Below the pieces are notes generated by a model. That model did not search any database. It saw nothing but the letters and a program-made list of their open reading frames with translations, and had not been told where the DNA came from. A program made the position numbers and the translations under genes. Shown one piece after another: positions 1 through 8,485 of a stretch of DNA of 64,000 nt. This DNA is from Martelella sp. AD-3 (GTDB taxonomy: Bacteria; Pseudomonadota; Alphaproteobacteria; Rhizobiales; Rhizobiaceae): the NCBI RefSeq assembly GCF_001578105.1, contig NZ_CP014275.1, positions 248,001-312,000 on the forward strand, given 5' to 3'. Positions within the stretch are counted from its first letter, which is position 1. Every line of letters starts with the position of its first letter.

Positions 1-656
1 CCTTCGATCTTCGCGCCCATGGCCTTCAGACAATTGGCGAGGTCGACGACTTCCGGTTCGCGCGCGGCGTTCTCCAGAACAGTGGTGCCGTTGGCAAGCG
101 TTGCCGCCATCATCAGCGTATGCGTCGCGCCGACCGAGACCTTGGGGAAGACATAATGGCGGCCCACGAGCCCGCCCTTCGGCGCTTTCGCCTCGACATA
201 GCCCTGCTCGATCTCGATTTCCGCGCCGAGCGCCTTCAACCCGTCTATGAAGAGATCGACGGGGCGCGTGCCGATGGCGCAGCCGCCCGGCAGGGAGACC
301 CGGGCGATGCCCTCTCGCGCCAGAAGCGGGCCGATGACCCAGAAGGAGGCGCGCATCTTGCGCACCAGGTCATAGGAGGCCGTGGTGTCGGTAATCGTCG
401 GGCAGTTGAAATGGATGGTGCGGGCATAGCCGTCCTGCTGGCGCTCGCGCCGGCCGTTGACGGAGATGTCGACGCCGTGATTGCCGAGAATGCGCATCAG
501 AAGCTCGACATCGGCCAGGTGCGGCACATTTTCGAGCGTCAGCGTGTCGCTGGTCAGAAGCGAAGAGATGATCAGCGGCAGCGCGGCATTCTTCGCGCCG
601 GAAATGGGAATGACGCCCTTCAAGGGGTTGCCACCGACGACTTTTATTTGATCCAT
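1..656 (-). CDS. murA: UDP-N-acetylglucosamine 1-carboxyvinyltransferase, 3' end outside window
   Basis: MurA transfers enolpyruvate from PEP to UDP-GlcNAc, the first committed cytoplasmic step of peptidoglycan synthesis. The visible N-terminal ~218 residues start MDQIKVVGG and contain the substrate-binding lysine motif GAKNAALP and the catalytic-cysteine loop [14 protein letters not shown]. The gene runs leftwards off position 1, so roughly half of the usual ~430-residue protein is seen. The ATG at 656 matches the normal MurA N-terminus. It is the last leftward gene before the small gene at 838-1017 and the tRNA that hosts the prophage. Confidence 0.96.
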   Translation of the reverse strand, partial: MDQIKVVGGNPLKGVIPISGAKNAALPLIISSLLTSDTLTLENVPHLADVELLMRILGNHGVDISVNGRRERQQDGYARTIHFNCPTITDTTASYDLVRKMRASFWVIGPLLAREGIARVSLPGGCAIGTRPVDLFIDGLKALGAEIEIEQGYVEAKAPKGGLVGRHYVFPKVSVGATHTLMMAATLANGTTVLENAAREPEVVDLANCLKAMGAKIE

Positions 657-837
657 GCCACATTTTCCGGGAAAAACCCGGCCTCTTCTTGAAAGTTCAG
701 GCGCGTCTAAACGAAACGTCGGCCATGATCAATCGCAATGGTTGACAAGTCGTTGAGCAGGTCCGGTCAAATCAGCGAAAAATGGCAGGTCTATGTTCCG
801 GGGCGCCAAAATACCGGCAGTCCCGCGGTCGCTGTTT

Positions 838-1017
838 TCAGCCCTCGTCCTTTTGCCGGGAGGCGGGCAGGCCATCGGTCTCGTCGGCGGCGCCCTTGCG
901 TCGCGCCCGCGACTGTTGCTTGCGCCGCGTGAGATTTTCGCGCAGCTTCTGGGCGGCGCGCTCCCGGCGCAGCGTTGCGGCATCCGTTTTTTCCTTCCGT
1001 GGCTCGGCGTTGTCCAT
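838..1017 (-). CDS. small conserved basic protein, 59 aa, function unknown
   Basis: This short leftward frame encodes a highly charged 59-residue protein (MDNAEPRKEK at the N-terminus, then an Arg/Lys/Glu-rich helix and a short tail ending in KDEG). It has no signal peptide or membrane segment. Small genes of this type are common in rhizobial genomes just upstream of murA, but I know no function for them. The ATG at 1017 gives an uninterrupted frame to the TGA at 838-840. It lies 181 bp upstream of murA on the same strand and could be cotranscribed with it. Confidence 0.6.
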   Translation of the reverse strand: MDNAEPRKEKTDAATLRRERAAQKLRENLTRRKQQSRARRKGAADETDGLPASRQKDEG

Positions 1018-1169
1018 CTCGCCACACCCTCCTCAAGCGTACTTTCCGTCGAAATGCGGATTAGGGAAAAGAAATCTGTTTCCCGTCTTGCACTTGAAGC
1101 GGAGCTATGGCAATAGGCCGCTTGCCTGCACCAAACAGTGCCGGGCACGCTTCGCAACGCCGAAGTCGG

Positions 1170-1244
1170 GCTGCTATAGCTCAGGGGTAGAGCACTCCCT
1201 TGGTAAGGGAGAGGCCGAGAGTTCAAATCTCTCTAGCAGCACCA
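1170..1244 (+). tRNA. tRNA-Thr (anticodon GGT), prophage insertion site
   Basis: The cloverleaf is readable directly. The acceptor arm pairs GCTGCTA with TAGCAGC, the anticodon stem CTCCC/GGGAG encloses the loop TTGGTAA (anticodon GGT, threonine), and the T arm contains GTTCAAATC. Discriminator A and an encoded CCA end at 1244. The 3' 47 bases recur at 20158-20204. The copy here keeps the host 5' half and a 3' half supplied by the integrated element, so the gene stays functional. Confidence 0.97.
1198..1244 (+). repeat. attL core, 47-bp direct repeat
   Basis: This segment of the tRNA-Thr gene, from the anticodon stem to CCA, is identical base for base to 20158-20204. The flanking bases differ on both sides, so the core is exactly 47 bp. 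Confidence 0.95.
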
Positions 1245-1536
1245 CTTATCTCACTGAAAACAAACAGTTTTATCGGCACCCCATTCCCTGCTTCCCGGCA
1301 GGTAAAAGCAGAACAAACCATGATTTCCCGTCTAAATCCGGGGAAAATCCGGGAAGTTCGTTCTCGTGCCGTTCTGGTGCAGAAAAGCAAATCGCCGCCC
1401 CGATAGCCCTCGGAAGCGGCGACAATTGCATAGCAAACCACGCAAGTTTTGCTAATTCACAGTACCAGACTGCGAACCCCTGCACAATTGAAAATGCCGC
1501 AAAGCGCGCCTCCAACTTCATTTTTGGAGGGGCATA

Positions 1537-2298
1537 ATGTCGCAAAGCTTTGCCCCTTCGGCTGCGCTCTTGCGCAGTACCCTTGTCGCGCGTCCATGGC
1601 ATGGTGATGACGAACTGGCACGCGCCTACGAGAACGGCGTTGCGCACACGCAGAAGGCCGACACCAAGCCTCGCCACAACATTGGCAATAAGTATTCCCG
1701 GTTCATCCAGTACGCCCGGCAGAAGGTCACTTCGCCGGATCGTGCCGCCTCACGCGCCCGCAAGCGCTCTTGGGCTGGCGCGAGCAGGCTTCCGAAAGCA
1801 CTGCGCTCGGAGTTCACGGAAGGCGAACGCGCGGCGCTCAGTGTCGTGGCGGAAGAGGTTCTGAAGCATGGCCGCTGTGATCTGCCCCTCGACAAGATCG
1901 CTGCCCTTGCGGGTGTATCCCGCACGACATGCCAGAACGCCTTCAGGAAGGCCAAGGGTGGCCCGTCGCCTTGCATCGCCGTGGAAGAGCGTCCCCAGCG
2001 CGGGCGCAAGAGCCTGACCAACATCATTCGCATTGTCTCGCAGGAATGGAAGCGTTGGCTGAAGAACCTTATAGGGTTCAAAAGGCTGAACCCCACGAAG
2101 AACAAAGATAATAAACCTACTCAGACTGCCCGTGCTGAAGGGCCTAGAAGGGCTTTTGAAGGGGAGAGGAGGCGAAGCCGGAGCGAAGCCGACACGCCAC
2201 CCACGGGGCAACGTCGGGCTGAAGGACGGGATTTAGCCGACAATGGCGCAAACTATGGCGAACCGCCCGCGAAAAGTCCGGGCCGGGGGGTGGTCTAG
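1537..2298 (+). CDS. phage helix-turn-helix protein, possible replication or regulatory protein
   Basis: The 253-residue protein has a winged-helix-like core at residues ~85-170 with a recognisable HTH stretch (LDKIAALAGVSRTTCQNAF) followed by EERPQRGRKSLTNIIRI. Proteins with this core are frequent near one end of rhizobial prophages. Their exact role (replication initiation or regulation) is not established to my knowledge. The C-terminal ~80 residues are basic, polar and probably disordered. A strong ribosome site (GGAGGGG) lies just before the ATG at 1537. It is the first gene inside attL and is separated from the head operon by a 147-bp gap with a palindrome. Confidence 0.72.
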   Translation: MSQSFAPSAALLRSTLVARPWHGDDELARAYENGVAHTQKADTKPRHNIGNKYSRFIQYARQKVTSPDRAASRARKRSWAGASRLPKALRSEFTEGERAALSVVAEEVLKHGRCDLPLDKIAALAGVSRTTCQNAFRKAKGGPSPCIAVEERPQRGRKSLTNIIRIVSQEWKRWLKNLIGFKRLNPTKNKDNKPTQTARAEGPRRAFEGERRRSRSEADTPPTGQRRAEGRDLADNGANYGEPPAKSPGRGVV

Positions 2299-2348
2299 AA
2301 CTTTTGGGCAAAATCGGGGACCGGCGCGGGGAGATTTGCGCGAGATTT

Positions 2349-2362
2349 TTCCTAATTAGGAA
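2349..2362. promoter_or_regulatory. 14-bp perfect AT-rich palindrome upstream of the portal gene
   Basis: TTCCTAATTAGGAA is a perfect inverted repeat. The flanking GATTTTT (2344-2350) and AAAAATC (2364-2370) extend it with a small bulge. It is the only obvious structure in the gap between the HTH gene and the structural operon, so it could be an operator or a weak terminator. The sequence alone does not decide which. Confidence 0.4.
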
Positions 2363-2445
2363 GAAAAATCATTACGGAACAAAAGGTTAGGCCGAAATTG
2401 CCTGTCCGAAGTTGTCCAATTCTCAAAAAATGAAAGCTGGGGCAT

Positions 2446-3687
2446 ATGCTAAATATGCTTCAGTTCTTCAAAAAATCCGGGCGCGCGCGCGCCGATCAGA
2501 AGTCGCTAGGCGATCCCACGGAAGCGGAATATTCGCTGTTTACCGGAGGCGCTTTGCCGGGTTCGACGGTCTCGCTTGCGGTGGCGTTGACAGTGCCAGC
2601 GGTTCAATCGGCCATCCGGCTTGTTTCCGAAGCCTGCGCCACGCTCGATATTATCGTTGAACGGCGCGACGGCGAGAACTGGAAGGCCGACCCCAATCAC
2701 CCGATTGCGGCTTTGCTGGAAAGCGGGCCGAATGATTGGACCTCGACTTTCGAGTTGATCCGCGATCTTGTCGCCACAGCGCTGACACATGATCGCGGCG
2801 GGGTGGCTTGGGTCAACCGGATCGACGGCGAAGCCCGCGAAATCATCCGTTACGAACCGGCTCACGCGACGGTCGATTTCTCGACCGATGGGCGGCAGGA
2901 ACCCAGCTTCAAAATCAATAACCGCGCCGAAGATGCCCGCAACATCGTGCATCTTCGCGGGCCGTTCGGGCGGTCCTGTCTGGCCCTTGCCGCCGATGCC
3001 ATCGGCGCGGCGAAGGACATGGAAAGCCATGCCGGAAAGCTGTTCAAGAACGGCGCGCGGCCTGCCGGTGTCATCGAAATGGTCAAGGGCATTGGCGATG
3101 ACGGCCTGAAGAAGATGGCTGCGGCATGGCGCAAGGCCCACGAAGGGCCGGACAATGCCGGGCGCACCGCCATCCTTTGGGACGGCGCGACCTTTCGCCC
3201 GATCACGCTGACCTCGACCGATGCGCAGTTTCTCGAAAACCGTAAATTCCAGATTGTCGAGATTGCGCGCGCTTTCCGCGTGCCGCCGTCGATGATCTAC
3301 GACCTCGACCGGGCCACTTGGTCAAACTCCGAACAGATGGGCAAAGAGTTCCTGTCCTATACGCTGGAACCATGGCTGCGGGCGCTGGAAGGCGCGCTGC
3401 GGCGTTCGCTTTTTCTGCCGGAGGAACGCGGCCAGTACCGCATCCGCTTTGATCGCGATGACCTTACCCGCGCCGATCTGACAGACCGCGCGACCGCGAT
3501 CAACGGTCTGATTGCTTCCCGCGTTCTCAATCCCAATGAGGGCCGCGCATGGCTCGACCTGCCGCCGCGCGAAGGTGGCGAGGAATACGCCAATCCGAAC
3601 ACTGGCAGCAATCAACCCGGCCTTGGCCACAATGGCGGGCCTGCGCTCGATGATCAGACAGAGGACCGCGCCAATGGACCTGAATGA
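2446..3687 (+). CDS. HK97-family phage portal protein
   Basis: The 413-residue protein forms the dodecameric DNA channel at the phage head vertex. The HK97 portal signature is clear: an N-terminal AVQSAIRLVSEACATLDI region, a central stem/wing with KLFKNGARPAGVIE, and the C-terminal RAFRVPPSMIYDLDRATWSN motif followed by EFLSYTLEPWL. Length is typical for the family. It heads the structural operon and overlaps the next gene by 14 bases. The first ATG (2446) is used; one at 2455 is also possible. Confidence 0.95.
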   Translation: MLNMLQFFKKSGRARADQKSLGDPTEAEYSLFTGGALPGSTVSLAVALTVPAVQSAIRLVSEACATLDIIVERRDGENWKADPNHPIAALLESGPNDWTSTFELIRDLVATALTHDRGGVAWVNRIDGEAREIIRYEPAHATVDFSTDGRQEPSFKINNRAEDARNIVHLRGPFGRSCLALAADAIGAAKDMESHAGKLFKNGARPAGVIEMVKGIGDDGLKKMAAAWRKAHEGPDNAGRTAILWDGATFRPITLTSTDAQFLENRKFQIVEIARAFRVPPSMIYDLDRATWSNSEQMGKEFLSYTLEPWLRALEGALRRSLFLPEERGQYRIRFDRDDLTRADLTDRATAINGLIASRVLNPNEGRAWLDLPPREGGEEYANPNTGSNQPGLGHNGGPALDDQTEDRANGPE

Positions 3688-4063
3688 CGTGCTTTCCAAC
3701 GTGGCCGATCAGGATAAGGGCCGGATGCTGGAGATAGCCGACCCGTGGACGGGAAAGCCAACCGGGATGCGGTTCTGGATGGCAGGCCCGGACAGCGATA
3801 CGCAGCGCCGGGCGCGCATTGCGATGATGGACGAACTTGCCGAAGCCGCCGACGAACAGGGCAGGGTATCGGCTGAGGCCCGCGAAAAGGCCCGCCTGAA
3901 TATGCTGGCCCGTTGCGTTCTGCGCTGGGAAATCACCGAAGACGGCAAGTCCGTCGCGATGACGCACAAGGCGATTGTCCGCGTCTTCCGCGCCGGAACA
4001 TGGATACAGGCACAGGCCGACGCCTTTGCCGGTGACCGTGCCAATTTCCGACCGGAGGCGTGA
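3674..4063 (+). CDS. phage protein of unknown function between portal and protease
   Basis: The 129-residue protein starts MDLNDVLSNVADQDKGRMLE and contains WTGKPTGMRFWMAGPDSDTQRRARI, then an alpha-helical middle and ARCVLRWEITEDGKS. Similar small proteins with a 'DP.TGEPTG...V.GPDS...RRAR' pattern occur in alphaproteobacterial prophages. A tail-assembly-chaperone-like role is conceivable but not shown. The ATG at 3674 lies inside the portal 3' end (14-nt overlap), and the stop is just before the protease start, so it is translationally linked to both. Confidence 0.75.
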   Translation: MDLNDVLSNVADQDKGRMLEIADPWTGKPTGMRFWMAGPDSDTQRRARIAMMDELAEAADEQGRVSAEAREKARLNMLARCVLRWEITEDGKSVAMTHKAIVRVFRAGTWIQAQADAFAGDRANFRPEA

Positions 4064-4065
4064 CC

Positions 4066-4572
4066 ATGGATCGCCTGTTCTTCGAAACCAAACTGGCCGC
4101 GCTCGATAACGGTATGATCGAAGGGACGGCATGGGCCTTCGGCTCGCCGGATCGTGTCGGCGACGTGATCCGCAAAGGCGCGTTTTCCGAAGCCTCGCTG
4201 CCCCTGCCGATGCTGTTTGCGCACGACTTCAACGATCCTATCGGCTCATGGAGTGAAGCGACGGAAGACGAACAGGGCCTGAAGGTCAAGGGCGCGCTTC
4301 TGGTCGATGAAGTCGCGCGCGCCCGCGAGGTCTATGCGCTTGTCAAATCCGGGGCCGTCAAAGGGCTTTCGGTGGGCTTTGTTTCCCGCAAAGCAGCGCC
4401 GCGCCGTGGCGGCGGTCGCATGATCTCGAAACTCGAACTTCTCGAAATCTCTCTGGTCACGGTCGGGATGCATCCCGGCGCGCGCGTCACCAGTGCGAAA
4501 TCCGCAATCAAGGCCCTGTCGTTGGCAGAGGCCCTTAACCGCGCCTCGGCGCAATTGAAGAGGTCAGCATGA
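4066..4572 (+). CDS. HK97-family prohead maturation protease
   Basis: This is a serine protease of the U35 type that cleaves the capsid scaffold/delta domain during head maturation. The 168-residue protein contains the expected catalytic histidine in MLFAHD, the catalytic serine in VKGLSVGF and the downstream acidic strand ELLEISLVTVG. A GGAGG site 7 bases upstream supports the ATG at 4066 over the GTG at 4060. It overlaps the capsid gene start by 4 bases, the usual protease-capsid arrangement. Confidence 0.93.
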   Translation: MDRLFFETKLAALDNGMIEGTAWAFGSPDRVGDVIRKGAFSEASLPLPMLFAHDFNDPIGSWSEATEDEQGLKVKGALLVDEVARAREVYALVKSGAVKGLSVGFVSRKAAPRRGGGRMISKLELLEISLVTVGMHPGARVTSAKSAIKALSLAEALNRASAQLKRSA

Positions 4573-5723
4573 AACACTTTTCGAAACAGGCGCTCGCCGG
4601 AACCGCGCTCGTGTTCAAGGGCGAGGAAGACGATCCCGACAACATTGTGACGAAGGCGATTGCCGATCTCACCGCGACCGTCGAAGAGCGTTTTCAGAAG
4701 ATGGAGACCAAGGTTGACGCCTCGAAACTTGAGGATCGCCTGAAGGCGCTTGAGACGAAGGCCAATCGCCCTGGCGGTGACGACGGCGAGATTGAACCGA
4801 CCGAAGAGCGCAAGGCTTTTGCCGTTTATCTGATGCGCGGCGATGCACTGCCCGCCGAAGAGCGCAAGGCCCTTACGGTTTCATCCGATCCGTCCGGCGG
4901 CTATTTCGCGCCCGCCGAAATGTCGAGTGAGTTCATTCGCGATCTGGTCGAGTTCTCGCCCGTTCGCTCGGTCGCCTCGGTGCGCTCGACCGGCTCGCCG
5001 TCCGTGGTCTATCCCAAGCGCACAGGCATCACCAATGCCAAATGGAAGGGAGAGACCCAAAAGCAGGAAGAGTCCGGCGCGAGCTTTGGACAGGCCGAAG
5101 TACCGGTTCACGAGTTGAAGACCTATGTCGATATCTCCAACGAGCTTCTCGCCGACAGCGCCGGACAGGCAGAAGCGGAAGTTCGCGCCGCCCTTTCCGA
5201 AGACTTCGGCCAGAAAGAGGGCGCCGCCTTCGTCAACGGTTCCGGCGCGGGCATGCCCGAAGGTTTCATGACCAACCCGGACATTGCTTCTTTCGCCAAC
5301 GGCCACGCGGTGAACCTCTCGCCGGATGCCCTGATCAAGCTTCTCTATTCGCTGCCCGCGACCTACCGCAATCGCGGCTCGTGGTCGATGAACGGCACGA
5401 CACTTGGCATTGTCCGCACGCTCAAAGACGGCAACGGCAACTATCTTTGGCAGCCGTCCTATCAGGCCGGACAGCCGGAAACGGTGTTGGGCCGTCCGGT
5501 TATCGAGATGGTCGATATGCCCGATCTTGCGGCCAACGCCTGCCCGGTGATGTACGGCGACTTTTCGGCCTACCGCGTGCTCGACCGGCAAGGGCTTTCC
5601 ATTCTGGTCAATCCCTACCTTCTCGCCACGTCGGGCCTCACCCGCATCCACGCCACGCGCCGCGTCGGCGGTCGCGTGCTTCAGGCCGCTCGCTTCAAAA
5701 AGCTCAAAATGGCAACCAACTAA
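4569..5723 (+). CDS. HK97-family major capsid protein
   Basis: The 384-residue protein forms the icosahedral shell. Residues ~20-100 are a charged coiled-coil delta/scaffold region that the upstream protease should remove. The mature domain begins near LTVSSDPSGGYFAPAEMSSE and carries the HK97-fold landmarks: an E-loop region with WKGETQKQEESGASFGQ, then ELLADSAGQAEAEV, AAFVNGSGAGMPEGF and LGRPVIEMVDMPD. Length and order match the family. It overlaps the protease gene by 4 bases. Confidence 0.96.
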   Translation: MKHFSKQALAGTALVFKGEEDDPDNIVTKAIADLTATVEERFQKMETKVDASKLEDRLKALETKANRPGGDDGEIEPTEERKAFAVYLMRGDALPAEERKALTVSSDPSGGYFAPAEMSSEFIRDLVEFSPVRSVASVRSTGSPSVVYPKRTGITNAKWKGETQKQEESGASFGQAEVPVHELKTYVDISNELLADSAGQAEAEVRAALSEDFGQKEGAAFVNGSGAGMPEGFMTNPDIASFANGHAVNLSPDALIKLLYSLPATYRNRGSWSMNGTTLGIVRTLKDGNGNYLWQPSYQAGQPETVLGRPVIEMVDMPDLAANACPVMYGDFSAYRVLDRQGLSILVNPYLLATSGLTRIHATRRVGGRVLQAARFKKLKMATN

Positions 5724-5734
5724 GGAGCAATCCC

Positions 5735-6115
5735 TTGCGCGATCTTGCAAACAATATCGGCGTGGCGGCAGCGCTTGAACCCGCCGTTCTGGCAGCGACC
5801 ACGAACGGCGCGGCCATCGACCTTATCGGCTTCGGCAGTGCCGTTCTCGTCCTCAATACCGGAGCGATTGCCGGAGCGGGCAATTTCACGGCTAAGCTTC
5901 AGGAAAGCGACGACGGCGAGAACTTCAACGATGTCGATCCCTATCACCTTGTCGGGGCCTTTCCCGACAAGCTTGCAGCGTCGGCCATCGTCAAAGTCGG
6001 CTATCGCGGCTTTCGCCGTCATGTGCGCGTTGCCATCACGAAGAACGGCGGAACGTCGATTGCGATCAGCGCCGTTGTCATCAAGGGCAGCGCCGCCCAG
6101 CGTCCGGTGATCTGA
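5735..6115 (+). CDS. conserved phage head-region protein, possible decoration protein
   Basis: The 126-residue, beta-rich protein follows the capsid gene. I chose a TTG start at 5735 because an AAGGAG ribosome site (5722-5727) sits directly upstream and the peptide then begins MRDLANNIGVAAALEPAV, the normal opening for this family (LANNI...A.APA). The rest, with ESDDGENFNDVDP and GYRGFRRHVRVAI, resembles small proteins found after capsid genes in HK97-like prophages. A head-decoration or stabilising role is an inference from position. Confidence 0.72.
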   Translation: MRDLANNIGVAAALEPAVLAATTNGAAIDLIGFGSAVLVLNTGAIAGAGNFTAKLQESDDGENFNDVDPYHLVGAFPDKLAASAIVKVGYRGFRRHVRVAITKNGGTSIAISAVVIKGSAAQRPVI

Positions 6116-6116
6116 C

Positions 6117-6380
6117 ATGGCGCAGATCGACCCTCTCGCCGGTTATGCCATGGCGTCCTATGCGATGGGCGAGCACCACCTTGCCATTGTGCCCAGCGAT
6201 ACCGAAGACCTGCCTGTTCGCCCGCGCGCGATCTATTGCGCCGAAGACGGCACGGCAGTCATTCGCGACGAAGACGGCGTTGATTTGGCCTATCCGATGA
6301 CAGCCGGAACCGTGCTCGCCTTTCGCGGGGTTCGCCTCTTGGCGACCGGCACCACGGGCACCTTTTACGGGTGGTGGTAA
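6117..6380 (+). CDS. small beta-rich phage structural protein
   Basis: The 87-residue protein starts 1 base after the preceding stop. It contains AIVPSDTEDLPVRPRAIYC and ends RGVRLLATGTTGTFYGWW, a pattern seen in small spike-base or collar-type proteins of phages and gene transfer agents. The assignment is by resemblance only. The tight spacing on both sides places it in the head operon. Confidence 0.62.
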   Translation: MAQIDPLAGYAMASYAMGEHHLAIVPSDTEDLPVRPRAIYCAEDGTAVIRDEDGVDLAYPMTAGTVLAFRGVRLLATGTTGTFYGWW

Positions 6381-6384
6381 AGGC

Positions 6385-6732
6385 ATGCCGACGAAATCGC
6401 CGCGTGTCTGCGGCTATTGCGGCCTGACGCACCTAAGCGGCAAACAATGCAGTTTCGTTGCCGCGCGCAGCAAGGCCCGGAAGGCCCGATTTGACCGGAA
6501 ACGGCCAAGCGCCCGGCAGCGGGGCTACACCCGCCAATGGGAGAGGGAAAGCAAAGCCTTCCTTGCTGACTATCCCGTTTGCGTCCGCTGTGGCGAGCCT
6601 TCCGAACTGGTCGATCACATCAAGGCCCACAAGGGCAATCAGCAGCTCTTTTGGGACCGCACCAACTGGCAACCCCTTTGCCACCATTGCCACAACAGCG
6701 CCAAGCAGTCCGAAGAGCGGCGCAAATCCTGA
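6385..6732 (+). CDS. HNH endonuclease
   Basis: The 115-residue protein has an N-terminal zinc-knuckle-like pair (CGYCGLTHLSGKQC) and a classic HNH core: CVRCGEPSELVDHIKAH, NWQPLCHHCHNSAK. In HK97-type phages a small HNH protein stimulates terminase cleavage at cos. Here it lies between the head genes and the tail tube gene rather than beside the terminase, so the functional partnership is inferred. It starts 5 bases after the previous stop. Confidence 0.88.
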   Translation: MPTKSPRVCGYCGLTHLSGKQCSFVAARSKARKARFDRKRPSARQRGYTRQWERESKAFLADYPVCVRCGEPSELVDHIKAHKGNQQLFWDRTNWQPLCHHCHNSAKQSEERRKS

Positions 6733-6742
6733 GAGGAAACCC

Positions 6743-7234
6743 ATGGGCCTTTATGCAACGGCAGGTGCCAAACTCTATATCGGCAGCACCAAAAACCAGA
6801 AGAACGACGATTTCGTCGAAGCCGATTTCGATGCGGAGAACTGGACGGAAATCGCCAACCTCGAAAACCTCGGTTCGCTTGGCGATACCGCCGAAGCCGT
6901 GAACTTCAATCCTATCGGCTCGAAGCGCCAGAAGACGCTGAAGGGCACCCGATCAGCCGGGACGATGGAAGTTGTTTGCGGCATCGACAACGACGACGCG
7001 GGACAGGTGGCGGCGATTGCTGCCGAGAAGAGCGATCACGATTTTGCTTTCCGCCTTGTGCTGAACGATGCCCCGGCGACCGGCATCAAGCCGACCCCTT
7101 CCGAACGCATTTTCATCGCCAAGGTCATGAGCGCTTCGGAAGCCTTCGATGAAGCCAACAGCGTCATGAAGTTGAACATCTCGCTTGGCGTCAATTCCAA
7201 CGTCGTACGCATTGCGGCCGCTACCGGGGACTGA
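6743..7234 (+). CDS. major tail tube protein
   Basis: The 163-residue protein polymerises into the tail tube of a siphovirus. It opens MGLYATAGAKLYIGS, typical of lambda gpV/HK97-type tube proteins, and includes NLENLGSLGDTAEAVNF, KTLKGTRSAGTMEVVCG, and an ISLGVNSNVVRI terminal strand. A GAGAGGAAA ribosome site precedes the ATG at 6743. Its position upstream of the connector gene, rather than after the tail terminator as in HK97, is part of the permuted gene order. Confidence 0.87.
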   Translation: MGLYATAGAKLYIGSTKNQKNDDFVEADFDAENWTEIANLENLGSLGDTAEAVNFNPIGSKRQKTLKGTRSAGTMEVVCGIDNDDAGQVAAIAAEKSDHDFAFRLVLNDAPATGIKPTPSERIFIAKVMSASEAFDEANSVMKLNISLGVNSNVVRIAAATGD

Positions 7235-7296
7235 TTTTCCAATGGTCGGGTAAGCGACTGCTCACGCGGTCGATATCTAGGCAGAGGAATACCGTG

Positions 7297-7437
7297 ATGT
7301 GTGAACAAAAAGAAGCTGCGAAGCCCAGGATCGAACGGCTCATCGACGCCATGAACCGCCTTTCTGCGGCTTTGGAAAGCTCACTTCCCCAAGGTCAGAA
7401 AAACACGGCTGACAGTTGCCCAACCAAGAAGGACTGA
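7297..7437 (+). CDS. 46-aa phage protein of unknown function
   Basis: This small frame (MCEQKEAAKPRIERLIDAMN at its start) is preceded by GCAGAGGAAT, a good ribosome site, and ends 4 bases before the connector gene ATG. The protein is mostly one charged helix with a polar tail. Tail assembly chaperones often follow tube genes and could be this small, but nothing in the sequence proves it. A GTG three bases upstream is an alternative start. Confidence 0.55.
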   Translation: MCEQKEAAKPRIERLIDAMNRLSAALESSLPQGQKNTADSCPTKKD

Positions 7438-7540
7438 TGCGATGACAGTCGTGACGCTCGATCAGATGAAGGCGCATCTGAATGTGACTTATGGTCGCGA
7501 CGACGATCTGATTTCAAAGAAGATCGCCGCTGCTCAAAAC

Positions 7541-7567
7541 TGAACCGCCCCGGGTTTGCCGGAGGCT
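7541..7567. repeat. IS3 terminal inverted repeat, end next to orfB
   Basis: This 27-bp end is an exact reverse complement of 8835-8861. The match breaks immediately inside it. The preceding AAAC is the target duplication. Confidence 0.94.
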
Positions 7568-7579
7568 GATTGTCATTAG

Positions 7580-8485
7580 TTACGCGGCCATGTCTTCAGT
7601 TTCCAGAGCCGCGTAGAAGTTTGCCTCGGCTTCTGCCGGCGGGATATTCCCGATGGGCTCGAGCAGACGGCGGTTGTTGAACCAGTCCACCCATTCCAGC
7701 GTCGCGTATTCGACACTCTCGAAGCTGCGCCAGGGGCCACGGCGATGGATGACTTCGGCCTTGTAGAGCCCGTTGATGGTCTCGGCCAAGGCATTGTCAT
7801 AGCTGTCGCCAACACTTCCCACGGACGGTTCGATGCCGGCATCTGACAAACGCTCGGTGTAGCGAATAGACAGATATTGCGATCCGCGATCGCTGTGATG
7901 GACCAGGCCCATAGCTTTCGTCGGCTTCCGGTCATGGACCGCCTGCTCAAGGGCATCCAGAACAAAACCGGTCTGCGCTGAGGTGCTGACCCGCCAGCCG
8001 ACGATCTTGCGCGCATAGGCGTCGATGACGAACGCGACATAGACGAAGCCCTTCCAGGTCGCGACGTAGGTGAAGTCGCTCACCCAGAGCATGTTGGGTG
8101 CCGGAACACGAAATTCACGGTTCACCTTGTCCAAAGGACACGGCACTTTCTTGTCCGGGATTGTTGTTCTGTGCGGCTTGCCGCGGATAATGCCTTGAAT
8201 ATCCATGTCCTTCATAAGCCTCGCCACAGTGCAACGAGCGACATCGAACCCTTCCCGGGCAAGCTGACGCCAGACCTTGCGGACGCCGTAGACTTGGTAG
8301 TTCTCCTCCCAGACGCGTTCGATCTCGGGCCGCAGGGCGTCATCACGACGGGCACGGTCAGACAGCCGCGCCGGGTCAGCCCGCTTCGCCAAGTGATCAT
8401 AGTAGGTGGAGGGGGCGATCGGCAGCACCGCGCAGATCGGCTCGACCCCATGCGCATCGCGATGCGCTTCAACAAAATCCACCAT
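7580..8485 (-). CDS. IS3-family transposase OrfB (DDE integrase core)
   Basis: The 301-residue catalytic subunit carries an N-terminal HTH_21-type region (YGVRKVWRQL) and an rve integrase core. The acidic triad is visible: D in WVSDFTYV, D in HHSDRGSQY, and E in NALAETINGLY, with exactly 35 residues between the last two (D35E). The start overlaps the OrfA stop (ATG shares the A of TGA). In this family the active enzyme is usually an OrfAB fusion made by -1 frameshifting, so the ATG at 8485 may be used little. Confidence 0.95.
   Translation of the reverse strand: MVDFVEAHRDAHGVEPICAVLPIAPSTYYDHLAKRADPARLSDRARRDDALRPEIERVWEENYQVYGVRKVWRQLAREGFDVARCTVARLMKDMDIQGIIRGKPHRTTIPDKKVPCPLDKVNREFRVPAPNMLWVSDFTYVATWKGFVYVAFVIDAYARKIVGWRVSTSAQTGFVLDALEQAVHDRKPTKAMGLVHHSDRGSQYLSIRYTERLSDAGIEPSVGSVGDSYDNALAETINGLYKAEVIHRRGPWRSFESVEYATLEWVDWFNNRRLLEPIGNIPPAEAEANFYAALETEDMAA

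Noticed and set aside
1270..1677. Leftward open frame inside attL
   Set aside because: No ribosome site or recognisable motif, and it overlaps the start of the convincing HTH gene; treated as non-coding prophage end.
2299..2445. cos packaging site ahead of the portal gene
   Set aside because: The gap is the only sizeable intergenic space in the late region and contains a palindrome, but no feature shows a staggered cut site and the terminase is 8 kb away; left unassigned.
3527..4132. Leftward 201-codon frame opposite the portal/protease junction
   Set aside because: Antisense shadow; the rightward genes overlap in a translation-coupled chain with family motifs.
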